This document shows, piece after piece, positions 36,243 through 46,752 of a DNA stretch of 64,000 bases (positions are counted from its first letter, which is position 1; each line of letters begins with the position of its first letter). This DNA comes from Pardosa pseudoannulata (taxonomy: Eukaryota; Arthropoda; Arachnida; Araneae; Lycosidae): positions 117,083,286-117,147,285 of the forward strand of contig CM063508.1 of NCBI GenBank assembly GCA_032207245.1. The letters are read 5' to 3'. The translations under genes were made by a program, and so were the position numbers. The notes under the pieces were generated by a model. That model did no database searches. It was not told the DNA's origin and saw nothing but the letters and a program-made list of their open reading frames with translations.

Positions 36243-36806
36243 TAATAATAATAATTAAAATATTATGATTAATTAAAATTTTAATTTTCTAAAATTTCCT
36301 ATCTTCAAAGCACTTTCTCAAATTGAGTTCATTGATGGGTATACTCACTTTCATCATCTAATGCTTCAATCAAAAACAGGAATAAATATCCCAATGTTAA
36401 GGACATGCTGCTTTCCAACCTATGCTTAAGCATCGTTAGTCCAGTTAAAAGGTCACTGGAGTCCTCATGTTCATAGAAACTGAACTCTTCTTTAGTAAAT
36501 GTAATGCTAAGAAAATGTTCTTTTTTTTACTTGGTGTATATTTTTTACGTTTTTTTTAACGTACTACTTGAAATGACAAAATTAAATAATTTTTCTTAAG
36601 TCAGAATACGTTCTAAATATTGTAAATATCTAATGTAAAAATACATTCTAAAAGAAACAAAACTTTTTATTTTACGAGGAATCGTAAAATGGCTGTTAAT
36701 ATGAAGATTTTAAGTCTGTGAAGGTGCTAGGTCCCCTTAATGTGGTAAAGCGTTCATACTATAATTCTAAACAAAATTCATTCATACAAAATTCTAAACC
36801 ATAGAG
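36243..36806. repeat. AT-rich stretch with a lone diverged satellite monomer
   Basis: 36500-36720 resembles one long monomer of the 18.7-21.5 kb satellite: 'ttggtgtatattt', 'ctacttgaaatgacaaaatta', 'cattctaaaagaaacaaaac', 'tttattttacgaggaatcgtaaaatgg'. The remainder to 36806 holds nothing I recognise. Confidence 0.6.
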
Positions 36807-36985
36807 AGAGTCAGACGATGATTGACTGGTAGAACGCTGCTTTTCGGTACTGGAGTTAGCAGTTTCTAATCCTGTGCCTGGCATGAGTGTTTGAAGCTGT
36901 TCAGAATCTGCTTTAAGCAGTAGGTTTCGGTATCATTAGCCCTCATGTAGCAAAACTGTAGACCATACCGCTCCAAATCAACCAA
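36807..36985 (+). repeat. SINE-1 copy, upstream of the LINE
   Basis: 'gacgatgattgactggtaga', 'cttttcggtactggagtt', 'gaatctgctttaagcagtagg', 'tattagccctcatgtagcaaaa' and 'agaccataccgctccaaatca' follow the family order. The B box is mutated ('gtttctaatcc'). Confidence 0.85.
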
Positions 36986-37009
36986 TGAACCATTGTTGCA
37001 ATGTTTATT

Positions 37010-38152
37010 CATTATCATCATAGTTGGGCCGACAGCCCGTTGTGGGCCTTTGCCTTCTTAAGAAGTTTTTCCCATCCTGCTCTGTTTTGTGCTTGGGACC
37101 TCCAGCATCTAATCTTTATGAGACCAAAGTCCGACTCCAGGCAGTCGATCCACCGTCGTTTTGATCTGCCCCTTGGTCGTTGTCCTAAAGGGACTGCATT
37201 AAAAACTTTTAAAGCAGCCCGATCTGCGTCCGTTCGCAATAGATGTCCAGCCCATCTCATTCTATTCAGCCTGATAAATTTGATGACGTCATCCTCTTTG
37301 TAAAGCTTGTACAGTTCAAAGTTAAATCTTCTCCGCTTCCCTGTCAAAAACACCGCCAAAAATGGTCCGAAACGCTCTCCTTTCAAAGAGTGCAAGCATT
37401 TTTCTTCTTTTGACGTAAGTGACCAAGTCTCAGAGGCATAAGTTAGCACTGGTTTTATGAGAGTTTTGTACAACAGGATTTTCGTTCTTCTTTTAATTAA
37501 ATGGCTCCTCAATTGACTTCTCAGTCCACATAGACATCGGTTGGCTGTATCAATTCTCATCCTGATCTCGGGGCTGATGTCATTTTGGCACTCAACCACA
37601 GAACCCAAATAAGTAAATTTCTCAACTCGTTCAAATTTATGTCCCTCGACTTCAAAAGTAGAGCCAATATTATTCTTTCCACAATACATGTATTTTGTCT
37701 TTCCCTCATTTATCTTTAGCTTTACCTTTTCTGCAGCTTTTTAAAATGCAATGATGGATTCCCTCAGGGTGCTTGCAGATCTGGCAATAATATCAATGTC
37801 ATCAGCATAAGCCAGGATCTGTACAGATTTGTTGAATATTGTTCCTCTTGTGTTAATGTCAGCATCCCTGATAACCTTTTCTAAAGTTATGGTAACTAGG
37901 AGGCATGCAAGAGCGTCTCCCTGTCGAACACTATTGCAGATCTCAAAAGGGATTAGATAGTTCTCCCTGTATACGAACCATGGAAGAGGTATCCACGAAG
38001 GTGAGCTTCAAAAGGTTAACTAACTTTTTCGGCACCTTGAAGTCCAACAAGGCTCTCTGAATTTCTAGTCTATCGATACTATCATAGGCTGCCCGAAAGT
38101 CTATAAATAAATGGTGTGTTTCAATTCCAAATTCTCGACATTTTTCTAAGAT
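37010..38152 (-). mobile_element. 5'-truncated RTE-like LINE with 14-bp target duplication
   Basis: TTGCAATGTTTATT occurs at 36996-37009 and again at 38153-38166, framing a 1143-bp minus-strand insertion. Inside are the RT palm and C-terminus of a non-LTR retrotransposon. The stop codon lies only about 10 bp before the 3' end, which finishes TGATGATAATG. A very short 3' end made of TGATG-like repeats is typical of RTE-clade elements. The endonuclease and N-terminal RT parts are missing, as expected from incomplete target-primed reverse transcription. Confidence 0.9.
37018..38152 (-). pseudogene. Non-LTR reverse transcriptase, truncated, one frameshift and one stop
   Basis: The protein copied element RNA into DNA at a nicked target. 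From 38152 downward the first frame gives ILEKCREFGIETHHLFIDF and the RT motif A stretch FIDFRAAYDSIDR, to a TGA at 37943. A one-base shift there restores CNSVRQGDALACLL and the catalytic YADDIDIIARS (YADD codons 37798-37809). An in-frame TAA (37741-37743) follows, then EKVKLKINEGKTKYMYCGK leads into an open 223-codon stretch (37018-37689) with FTYLGSVV, LLYKTLIKPVLTYASETWSL, RMRWAGHLLR and RGRSKRRW. The latter are hallmarks of the RTE-type C-terminal domain. Endonuclease and early RT motifs are absent through truncation, and the two lesions make it a pseudogene. Clade assignment (RTE-like) is from memory of the C-terminal pattern and should be read as likely. Confidence 0.9.
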
Positions 38153-38213
38153 TTGCAATGTTTATTAGCCCACATATTTAGAATCCGCTGAACGACGAAA
38201 GAGTTGATGAGAC

Positions 38214-38358
38214 AGCCGAAGAATGGCCAAAAGGGTGTGGCCTTGTGGCTGATGTCATGGACGTCTTAGCCGTTAGGACTCAGCATTAAGCAGTTAGTCG
38301 CAGTGTCATTAGACTTCGTGTATCATAACAGTAGACCGTAGTGTACCTAACCAACTCA
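38214..38358 (+). repeat. SINE-1 copy, degenerate
   Basis: 'gccgaagaatggcc', 'cagcattaagcagttag', 'gtgtcattagacttcgtgtatcataacagtagaccgtagtg' follow the family order at reduced identity. Confidence 0.7.
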
Positions 38359-39395
38359 TTAAGTGTTACTATTTTAGATCTTTTAAGGTTTTTCTATGCA
38401 AATCAACACTGTATCAGCGTTTTTTCCCTGTTAAATCGATAGCGATAGACCATAGCGCTTCAAACCAAATCCTCGAGAGCATGATGAACATTATAAAGTT
38501 CTTTTATGATTTATTCACTGACATTTCTGAAGTTTTATACTCATTTAAATTGAAGAACAAGTAAACTAATCGCATAAAACCAGCTTTACCAATAACGCAC
38601 GTGTAACTAAAGAGACCGCCAGAAACATCGACTTAAATATGACAACGTTTGAAAACGTTTTATACCCTAACCTGCTTTGTATAAAGCTTCCTCTTCTTTC
38701 CAAGCATGTAAATCTTGACATTTTTCTCCTACAACTGACAGCTTTCCCCGTTTTTGCATTTTATTACTTGTTCTGGATTTTATTCTTGTTCTGGATTGTT
38801 AATACTCGGCCATTCCATTGTTACGGGTGTGACACATCGTACGACTGTTATCACTTTTTCTATAAAGTATTTAATGTACGAAATCCTTGTACGAAATGAG
38901 GAGCAGCATTTGAAAATCCCTGATTTTTATACGGTATTCCTGAGATATTGAAATTTATGTTCGCATTCTGCTTTAACTTTCCTTAATGATTTACTGTATG
39001 TCCGTTTGTAGCGAAAAACAAACAAACAAATGGGCTGTTTTATTGATTTGATTTGTTTTACTGGTTTTATCGAATAGAATTCCTAATTTTCTGCTTTCTT
39101 CTCTTCCATCAATTTTTCCTTCTTTCAGCAAAACACTTCCATTTTTCATTAAATAACTTCCTTCTATTGCTACTTTATGCATTCTCTATTTCTTATTTGT
39201 CTTCTTTTTCTATCACATCTTTCATTTTAAAGATATTCATGAACTTTGATAGAATCACTTCTTTGGTTTTTCCTATGTTTTGCTGCTCTAGTTTTAGATA
39301 TTTCCATGACCTGAATAACAAAATTAATGCATTTAGAAAGACTTTATATAAAAGGAAATCAAAATAAATAATTTTAATCTTTCATAAATTTAAAC
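38359..39395. other. Unannotated AT-rich sequence
   Basis: No supported gene. 'gttacgggtgtgaca' at 38820 is the same motif found twice in each unit of the neighbouring 800-bp duplication. Frames 38639-38899 and 39053-39367 are F/L/S-rich without motifs. Confidence 0.5.
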
Positions 39396-40988
39396 TTGCA
39401 TAACGAAACCAAGTTTTCAATAGTACAAAAAATAAAATTAATTAATTGCTGAGAACTAAAAAAGAAGTTTATGTATACAGTGTTCCAATTTTTACATTAA
39501 TTAACACAATATCAAATATTTATTTATCAAATTTAACCATCGAACCATACATCTGAGAACAAGTATTAACCAGTAAATCCAAAACAACAAGTTGTTATAC
39601 AGGATTAATAAAGTTGTTATCACATAGCGTTACGGGTGTGACACTGCATATGCCTAATTAAAATATAAAAAAAATATATCCATTTATGAAATATAGCTAT
39701 TAGATATGCTTAAGAACGGACGTGTTTTATAAAGTGAATCCAAAAGATCAAGTTGCTAGGCCTAATAGCTTTTTCTTAAAATAAACTTGATTATCTTTTT
39801 TTGTTACGGGTGTGACATCAAATTGATGAATTAAAACCATTTAACAGAAAATAATAATCTTACCTTGGTGTATATTTTCTTTCACGCCTCAAAAAAGAGG
39901 ACTCTGAAATGACAATCAACAAAAGTGTGCATCTACAAATGTGGCTGCAATTAGTATTGTAAAATCCTCATCTGGAAGGGAAGTGTGGATTATTCAATAA
40001 AAATTCAGTTGGATTTAGCGTAAATTTTTATTTATTTTACTCATTATAAAATAAAAATAATTGCATATTTGTAACCAGTGAACTTTTAGCAACACTTTGA
40101 TATGTGACGCATGTAACTGGAACTAGTTTTCAAATTTGGTTGTTTAGTAACTGTTGACATGAAATGGCTGTACTGTTTCTGCATTTTGTTTTGGTCTTGC
40201 ATAACAAAACCAAGTTTTCAATAGTACTTGAAAATAAATTTAATTAATTTCTGAGAACTAAAAAAGAAGTTTATGTATACAGTATCACAATTTTTACATT
40301 AATTAACACAATATAAAATATTTATTTATTAAATTGAACCATCGAACCATACATCTGAGAACAAGTTTTAACCAGTAAATCCAAAACAACAAGTTGTTAT
40401 ACAGGATTAATAAAATTGTTATCACATAGCGTTACGGGTGTGACACTGCATATGCCTAATTAACATATTAAAAACTATCCATTTATGAAATATAGCTATT
40501 AGATATGCTTGAGAACATGTTTTATAAAGTGAATCCAAAAGATCAAGTTGCTAAGCCTAATAGCTTTTTCTTAAAATAAACTTATTTATCTCTTATGTTA
40601 CGGGTGGGACATGAAATTGACGAATTAAAACCATTTAACAGAAAATCATAATCTTACCTTGTGTATATTTTCTTTAATGCCTCAAAAAGTAGGACTTGTA
40701 TGACTCTGAAATGACAATCAACAAAAATGTGCACCTACAAATGTGGCTGCAATTAGTATTGTAAAATCATCATCTGGAAGTGTGGATTATTCAATAAAAA
40801 TTCAATTTAATTTAGTGTAAATATTTATTTATTTTACTCATTAGTAAATAAAAATAATTGCATATTTGTAACCAGTGAACTTTTAGCAACACTTTGATAT
40901 GTGACACATGTGACTGGAACTAGTTTTCAAATTTAGTCATTAACTGTTGACATGGAATGGCTGTACTGTTTCTATATTTTGTTTTGGT
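39396..40988. repeat. About 800-bp tandem duplication
   Basis: Copy 1 is 39396-40195 and copy 2 is 40196-40988. Both start 'cttgcataac.aaaccaagttttcaatagtac' and end 'ttctgcattttgttttggtc' (or a near variant), with small indels. Each contains 'gttacgggtgtgaca' twice (39629 and 39803; 40431 and 40597, the last as ...gtgggaca). Identity is high. No coding frame is conserved. Confidence 0.95.
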
Positions 40989-41231
40989 CGTTTATTACGA
41001 TAAATTTCATGTTTTTTTTCGTAAAGGCGCCCTCTGGGGGACATTTGGGAAACAATTTTTTTTTCGAAATTACGTGAGCGCATCTCGTGTATAGCCATAT
41101 ACAAAATTTCGTTGCATTTCGTTCTCCCGTTTGCGCTGTAGGATGCAATTTATAGGGGAAGTTGAATTGTAACTACCCGGTATATAATATTAGTTTTAGA
41201 GAAATCTGCAGTCTTGTGTAGAAGGTTTTAA

Positions 41232-41719
41232 CCCTCTGACTGCTCACCGAGACTGTAAACCGAGATCTCTTTAAAAAATGCGTATTTTTTTTTGTTGCAT
41301 ATTTTAAGTATATATATAAATTGGAGAATTGAAATAGTAATTTCTTTTCTAGAAAAGATTTTTTATATTTATTTTTATCATGAGAAACTAAGCTTTCAGA
41401 AAAACTAACTTTAGATGTTATCACATAAAAAATTAATTTTTTAATAAATTTCAATTGAAATACAGTTAATTTTTATTTATAACATACTATCTATAATTCT
41501 ATTACCTAATATACCTATAGTTCTAGTCATACAATTCTATTTATTACCTAATTAAATGTCTAATACTGTATATAATTTATTCCACAGGCTAAACGGTGTA
41601 AAGGCGGAATGTGCTTCTTAATAAAAGAAGAAAAACACATGCCCGCGAAAATCGCGGGATGAGCAAATTTTGCTACATTTGAATTTCTTGTGGAAATCGT
41701 GGGATGAGTAGTCAGAGCG
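41232..41719. mobile_element. TTAA element family E (piggyBac-like MITE)
   Basis: The left end TTAA|CCCTCTGACTGCTCA and the right end (reverse complement) TTAA|CGCTCTGACTACTCA are inverted repeats with TTAA at 41228-41231 and 41720-41723. 488 bp, AT-rich interior, no transposase. GGGATGAG appears twice near the right end (41658, 41701), a subterminal repeat. Confidence 0.8.
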
Positions 41720-41723
41720 TTAA

Positions 41724-42426
41724 TATATTTCCAAATTTTGAAAAATTAAAAAATAATAATAATAATAAAAATATTTGGAGTAGTTGTAACGATTTAATTA
41801 AATTTTAAAGTAATTTTACAAATATTAATTTTAATTAAATGAACTGTTCAAACAAACTGTACGTTCTGATTTTGCTCTAAACTGGATATATAAAACAGTT
41901 ACAATACTTATTGTAATACACAAAATATTTTTTTTTCAAAGAGTGCCCTGTCATTTTTATAATTCCAATTTATTGGAAATTATTTTTATACAAATAATTA
42001 TTTCTGAAAAGCTTAGAATTTATACATTCGCAACGGCAACAAATTTCCAATAAATTTATTAATGCGCTGTTTATTGGAACTAGAGTTAATGAAAATACCG
42101 TGCTATTTATTTTTAACCCAGACCAGCTATTCCGGTCATTTTTTTCTTATCAGATAAATTCATTGATATATATGTTTTCTAATTTTGGACTTCGTCTAGC
42201 GTTTAATTTCTTATCACTCCAGACACGTTTATTTCCTGAAAGTGTAAAGGTATGGTTTTATCTTGTTTCGCGGTTCATTGACTTTCCAGATCAATTCCAC
42301 TTCGAAATATTTTTTTTTCATTGCATAATAAATAATGAAGACATAGAGTTGATGTCATTTTCTCTGTGTATCTCGATTTAGATGTAAATACCTGAATACA
42401 TTAACTATCTCGCTTTTAATTTCTTT
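41724..42426. other. Unannotated AT-rich sequence
   Basis: A 93-codon plus frame (42100-42381) contains many F and S residues and no recognised motif. No repeat identified. Confidence 0.45.
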
Positions 42427-42590
42427 AAGGGTCATTATATGCGAAAACATCAGCATTTTCTGGAAAGGAAAGTTGCATTTATGAATATAGCAGTCGATTA
42501 AAGATTTTAACATTCTTGTCGGTTTCATTTGTCAGAAATTGAGCTTTAATTCAAGATTCATTGTATGATTTTCTAGCTCATTAGGATATT
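42427..42590. repeat. Dispersed repeat, copy 2
   Basis: Related to 11283-11435 over about 150 bp in the same order; the pair shares 'cattatatgcgaaaac.tcagca' and 'attttctagctca'. Confidence 0.65.
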
Positions 42591-43214
42591 ATTTTTATAC
42601 TAAATCACCTCTCTCTCTTTCTGTATATATAAATATTTTGTATAAATGTCTATATATTTTGTATAGACATTTTATATTCTGTATAAATATAGGGAAAAAA
42701 TGTAAATTTAGTATCAAAGAATTTCTAGGTTGAAGAGACGGCGAACATTAGAAAATGTTTACTGAACTTACTAATTTAAAGTTAAAAAATTTGCACACAT
42801 ATACTTGATGTCTACCAGAATAAATCCTAATTAAAAACATTAAAAAAAAAACAGATTTTTTTTAAATTTAAATTTTTTTAAACATTTTGTTAATTTTTAA
42901 AATTTTTATTACTAATTAATTAATAATTTCTTTATATATACAGAAAGATATATACAGAATACAAAACATGTATACAAAATTTCTATATATACAGAAAAAG
43001 AAATAGAAAGTTTAATATGTAAACAGTATCTCAATGAACTAAACAATCGTAATGATAAATTTCTAGACGTATATCGTAATAAAATTCTAGACAGCATTAA
43101 TTTCAGAACAAAGGTTACCAAAGTAATATTACTAATATATAATTTTTTCCGGTTGTGACATTACTCTTAATAAAATCAATGTTGCGCTTAATAATATGTA
43201 TATTAAATTGTACC
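42591..43214. other. Unannotated AT-rich sequence
   Basis: The phrase 'ttttgtata(a/g)a' recurs between 42630 and 42690. Nothing else is recognised. Confidence 0.5.
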
Positions 43215-43362
43215 CATTTCATAAAAATATATTTATATATGTATGTGTACATAGAGACATATATGCATGTGCATATATACATATCTCTGAGTGTGCATAC
43301 ATACATATATATCTGTGTATATATGCACACATATATATACATATATAAATATATCTATAATA
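43215..43362. repeat. Imperfect (ATAC/ATGT)n microsatellite
   Basis: Degenerate tetranucleotide and dinucleotide repeats. Overlapping Y/I-rich frames on both strands are repeat translations. Confidence 0.85.
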
Positions 43363-44320
43363 TTACAGCCAACGTGTGACTCGTCAATCCACTCTAACTG
43401 AGAAATTTGGCACAAAACTTTTTGATAACACCAGCTTTATACCGAAAATCTTCTCTCATAGCATAATAAAATGACCTAAAAAAACATATCAACAATCTTA
43501 ATTTTTCACAAAAATGTGACTAAAAAGTGTGTTATGTCACTTCTAGAGCAAAGAAAATAAGCTTTATTTGAAAGTTTTGCAGTGGTAGAAGTTGAAACAA
43601 GTGTTTTGCCCTTGAGAAAGGGGAAAGTTTGCAGAATTTGTGATTGAGTATAAGTGCATAATTATTTTTCAAATGGGCAGTTTTCGTTCGCTTCGTACAA
43701 AAAGTAGAACTCGGAAGTGATCGCATAACAGGAAATTTCTGCAATTTGATAACGCATTATTTTCATGAATATCGTTATATGTACTTTCTCTTTCACCGTG
43801 TAACTGTAATGCTGTGCAAACTATGAGGGTCCATCTTTTGCTATCCTTTGCACCGTAAAAGATAACAAACGGTGTATCGATACAGAGTAAATTTTATGCC
43901 ATTACGGTGCTCGTATTTCATGGGCAGATATCATACCCATGGAATTGAACAAACATTAAAGTCGATCAGCTAAATTTTGAAAGCTAGGAATACTCAACAC
44001 ATTTATTAAAGATTAAAATAAGAAATACATTTAGCAATGTTAGCTCGCAATCACAGCATCACAGACCCTAATGAATGCCTGAGAGTTTATTGTTTTCTGC
44101 CTTGGCGCCTCTATCTGGCGGGTTCAGTCAATGTACTATGTTCACTGCCAGCGATCCGAGAAGGCCATGGAGTATCCACACCATACTCCATGGCCGCACC
44201 ATCATACCGTAAATCTAATCCATCATAAATTTTTATCTGTAGTCTGAATGATAAATCTAGAGCTACTGGCGGCGTTCTTAACACGAAAAATTTACCGAAA
44301 ATCCTGTTTACAAGTCAATG
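43363..44320. other. Unannotated sequence with a perfect palindrome
   Basis: GGCCATGGAGTAT (44163-44175) and its exact complement (44183-44195) form a 13-bp hairpin with a 7-nt loop. The frame across it (44037-44228) has no known motif. No other feature seen. Confidence 0.5.
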
Positions 44321-44499
44321 GTTTGGCTTGGAGCGCTACGGTCTACTTTTTGCTACACGAGGGCTAATGAGACCGTGATCTACTGCTTAAAGGCGATTCC
44401 GAACGGCTATGAACATCCATGCCACAGTGGGATTCGAACCCACGAACTCCAGTTCCGAAAGTCAGCAAACCTAACCATTCGGCCATCATTCGACTTACG
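44321..44499 (-). repeat. SINE-1, full-length with 8-bp target duplication
   Basis: A complete minus-strand copy: head at GTCGAATGATGGCCGAATGG, B box GTTCGAATCCC, and a CCAAACC tail. AGTCAATG flanks both sides (44313-44320, 44500-44507). About 179 bp. Confidence 0.9.
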
Positions 44500-44507
44500 A
44501 GTCAATG

Positions 44508-45085
44508 CCACAAAAGAATTCTGCGTTAATTTTATTACAAAATTGTGTAAGGTAAGCAACTAAAAGAAGAACGGTGCTTTGATTTTTGTAAGTAGTTACT
44601 GCAACAGCAGAAAGTAGAAAGTGCACCCAGTTTAAAGACACATGAATCGTGTATCATGCTTGGTCTTCAATGCCATAACATCAAAATCGTCTCATAAGTT
44701 GTCACAGTTCAATCCCCAGTTCGTCCACAACAAACTAAGATGTTCTCACCAATAAATATGTGGGCTCAAATATTAAGAAATTGCAGTATTGGATAATATC
44801 TCCTTCCTTTTTATAACTTTCTAGATGTTTTTACTTTCTATTTATTCGTGGTGTACTAAGTGATTTTTAGATGACATACTTAATCAGCAATATTTGGCCT
44901 ATTCTTCTAGCCTGTTTGAATGATAGTTTTCTTTAATTCTGATCTAAGGATAAAACATATAAAAATATAAAGGTTGGAATATAAAGGCCGCTTTATTAGA
45001 GGTACAAATTCAGAATTTCTGCTCTTTATGATCACTAAATCTCACGCCACTGACTTATGAAGCCATTTTATGGGATTAGAGTATA
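44508..45085. other. Unannotated AT-rich sequence
   Basis: No gene or recognised repeat. Confidence 0.5.
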
Positions 45086-45093
45086 CTCCTTGA

Positions 45094-45265
45094 CAGTGGC
45101 GTACACAGAATTTTTTCAAGGGGGTGTACTTAATTTTCAAGGGGGTTCATAATTCTAAAAAATAATAGCCTGCATAATTTCAACTAAAAATTTTATTTTT
45201 GCCATTTTGTCTGAGCTCTAGGGGAGGGGTGTTTAAACCCCTTCCTCCCCTTTCGTACGCCCCTG
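45094..45265 (+). mobile_element. hAT-type MITE with perfect 8-bp target duplication
   Basis: 172 bp. The ends CAGTGGCGTAC and GTACGCCCCTG are inverted repeats with one mismatch, and CTCCTTGA is duplicated exactly on both sides (45086-45093, 45266-45273). CAG...CTG ends and an 8-bp duplication are the signature of the hAT superfamily. No coding. The perfect duplication suggests a recent insertion. A related copy lies inverted in the satellite at 24986. Confidence 0.95.
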
Positions 45266-45273
45266 CTCCTTGA

Positions 45274-46599
45274 TCTCAGGTTTAAGCAAAAAGTGAGTTA
45301 GTACCTCGTCTGTTTTCTAAAAGTCAGGGAATGAACTGCAGTAAGTATACTTCATAATCATTTTATTATCTTTTGATGAAAACGCCATGCACCACTTGAT
45401 ATGCATTCATATTTATAAAAAAATTTACTCTTTGAACACCAGATGTCACATAGAGCGAGCATCAAGCATTCTCATTTCCATTTTTGTCAAATATGAACAA
45501 TTGTATCTCTACAATGCTTAATTTCTCTAGTCAAAGGTGGTTCTTTCCTATTTTATGTTCAAAGCTCTGTGTAATGTTAGAGAAACATAAGCAATATCCC
45601 AAGAGCAAAATATGTAACGGTATATTTGATTTAGAAGTAAGTAATTTAAGTTATAATTTAAACATAATTAATTTAAATGTAAATAATTAATTTTAAAATG
45701 TTTCAGTATTTTGGCAACACTTATCATTATTCTTAGATTAAATAAAAACCAAAATAGGGTAGAGTAGGGTTAGAGAGAATAGAAAATAAATGTGGTGAAA
45801 GATTTTATGGCCGTATTCTTTTTTTTTAACTCAGTTTGTACCATATCCACTTCTGAAATTTATCATATAGAGAGTTGATAATATTGTGTCCCGAAAATTG
45901 CATGCAGAATTTACAAATGTTGTAAACTTCTGATAGAGCTGCATACCAGCAAATATATTTCCGAATGAAAATACTTATACTAGATATACAAAACTTAAGA
46001 TCTTGTAAAGCTGATACTAAGGGAGATAGATCTTATACGTACATTTTCAGTACATCCCAGAAATTTTGTGTAGAGCTTTGTAGAGACTACAGAAGTTGTT
46101 AGAAGTCAGTTTGATGTTTTTTGATTTATTGCTAAATGTTAAAACTTCAATCCATTTTTGTAAATTACGCATGAAATATCTGTTACCGTTATAGTAAAAA
46201 AGCAACATTGTATAATACACTTCATGTACTAGGATGTTCAAGAACTATGGTTACTCTTGTGGACTTTCGAAATATTGCAGAGGACAAGTTTCAAATCAAA
46301 AAATATACACCACATCAAGATGCTTCCACGTGAGCATGAATTAAATATTTGTAAGGTTTGGATCTAGGTTTTTTTTATGATCACTCAAAAAAAGTATATA
46401 AAGGTGCACAAAAATAAATAAATAAACAAAATCTTTTACACAGATGAAAAATAAATAAAATACTAGAGATCGTGGGTTTACACAGATGTTCTACTCCCTT
46501 TATCTACTGCGAAATACTGAAAATGTCTTTATGTTTTTAGCTGTCACATGGAGGCTCCCAGTGTGAAATTTAGTTTGTTAGAACTAATTAATGAAAGTG
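45274..46599. other. Unannotated AT-rich sequence
   Basis: No gene or recognised repeat; frames 45484-45690 and 46047-46241 have no motif. Confidence 0.5.
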
Positions 46600-46752
46600 G
46601 GTTACCGTTTTCGTTCTAGTACTGACAATGTTGTGGGAAATGAATGTTCGTAGCTGCTTAGAATCGGCTTTAAACAGTAGGTCCCGATATCATTATCCCT
46701 CGAATAGAAAAAAAGGATATCTTAGTTATCCAATCCAATCAAACCAAAACCT
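46600..46752 (+). repeat. SINE-1 copy, strongly degenerate
   Basis: 'gaatgttcgtagctgcttag', 'aatcggctttaaacagtagg', 'tcccgatatcattatccctcg' and a 'aaaccaaaacctc' tail remain; the tRNA-like head is hardly recognisable. Confidence 0.7.

Noticed and set aside
37001..37303. 100-codon plus-strand frame
   Set aside because: It is the antisense shadow of the minus-strand LINE reverse transcriptase C-terminus.
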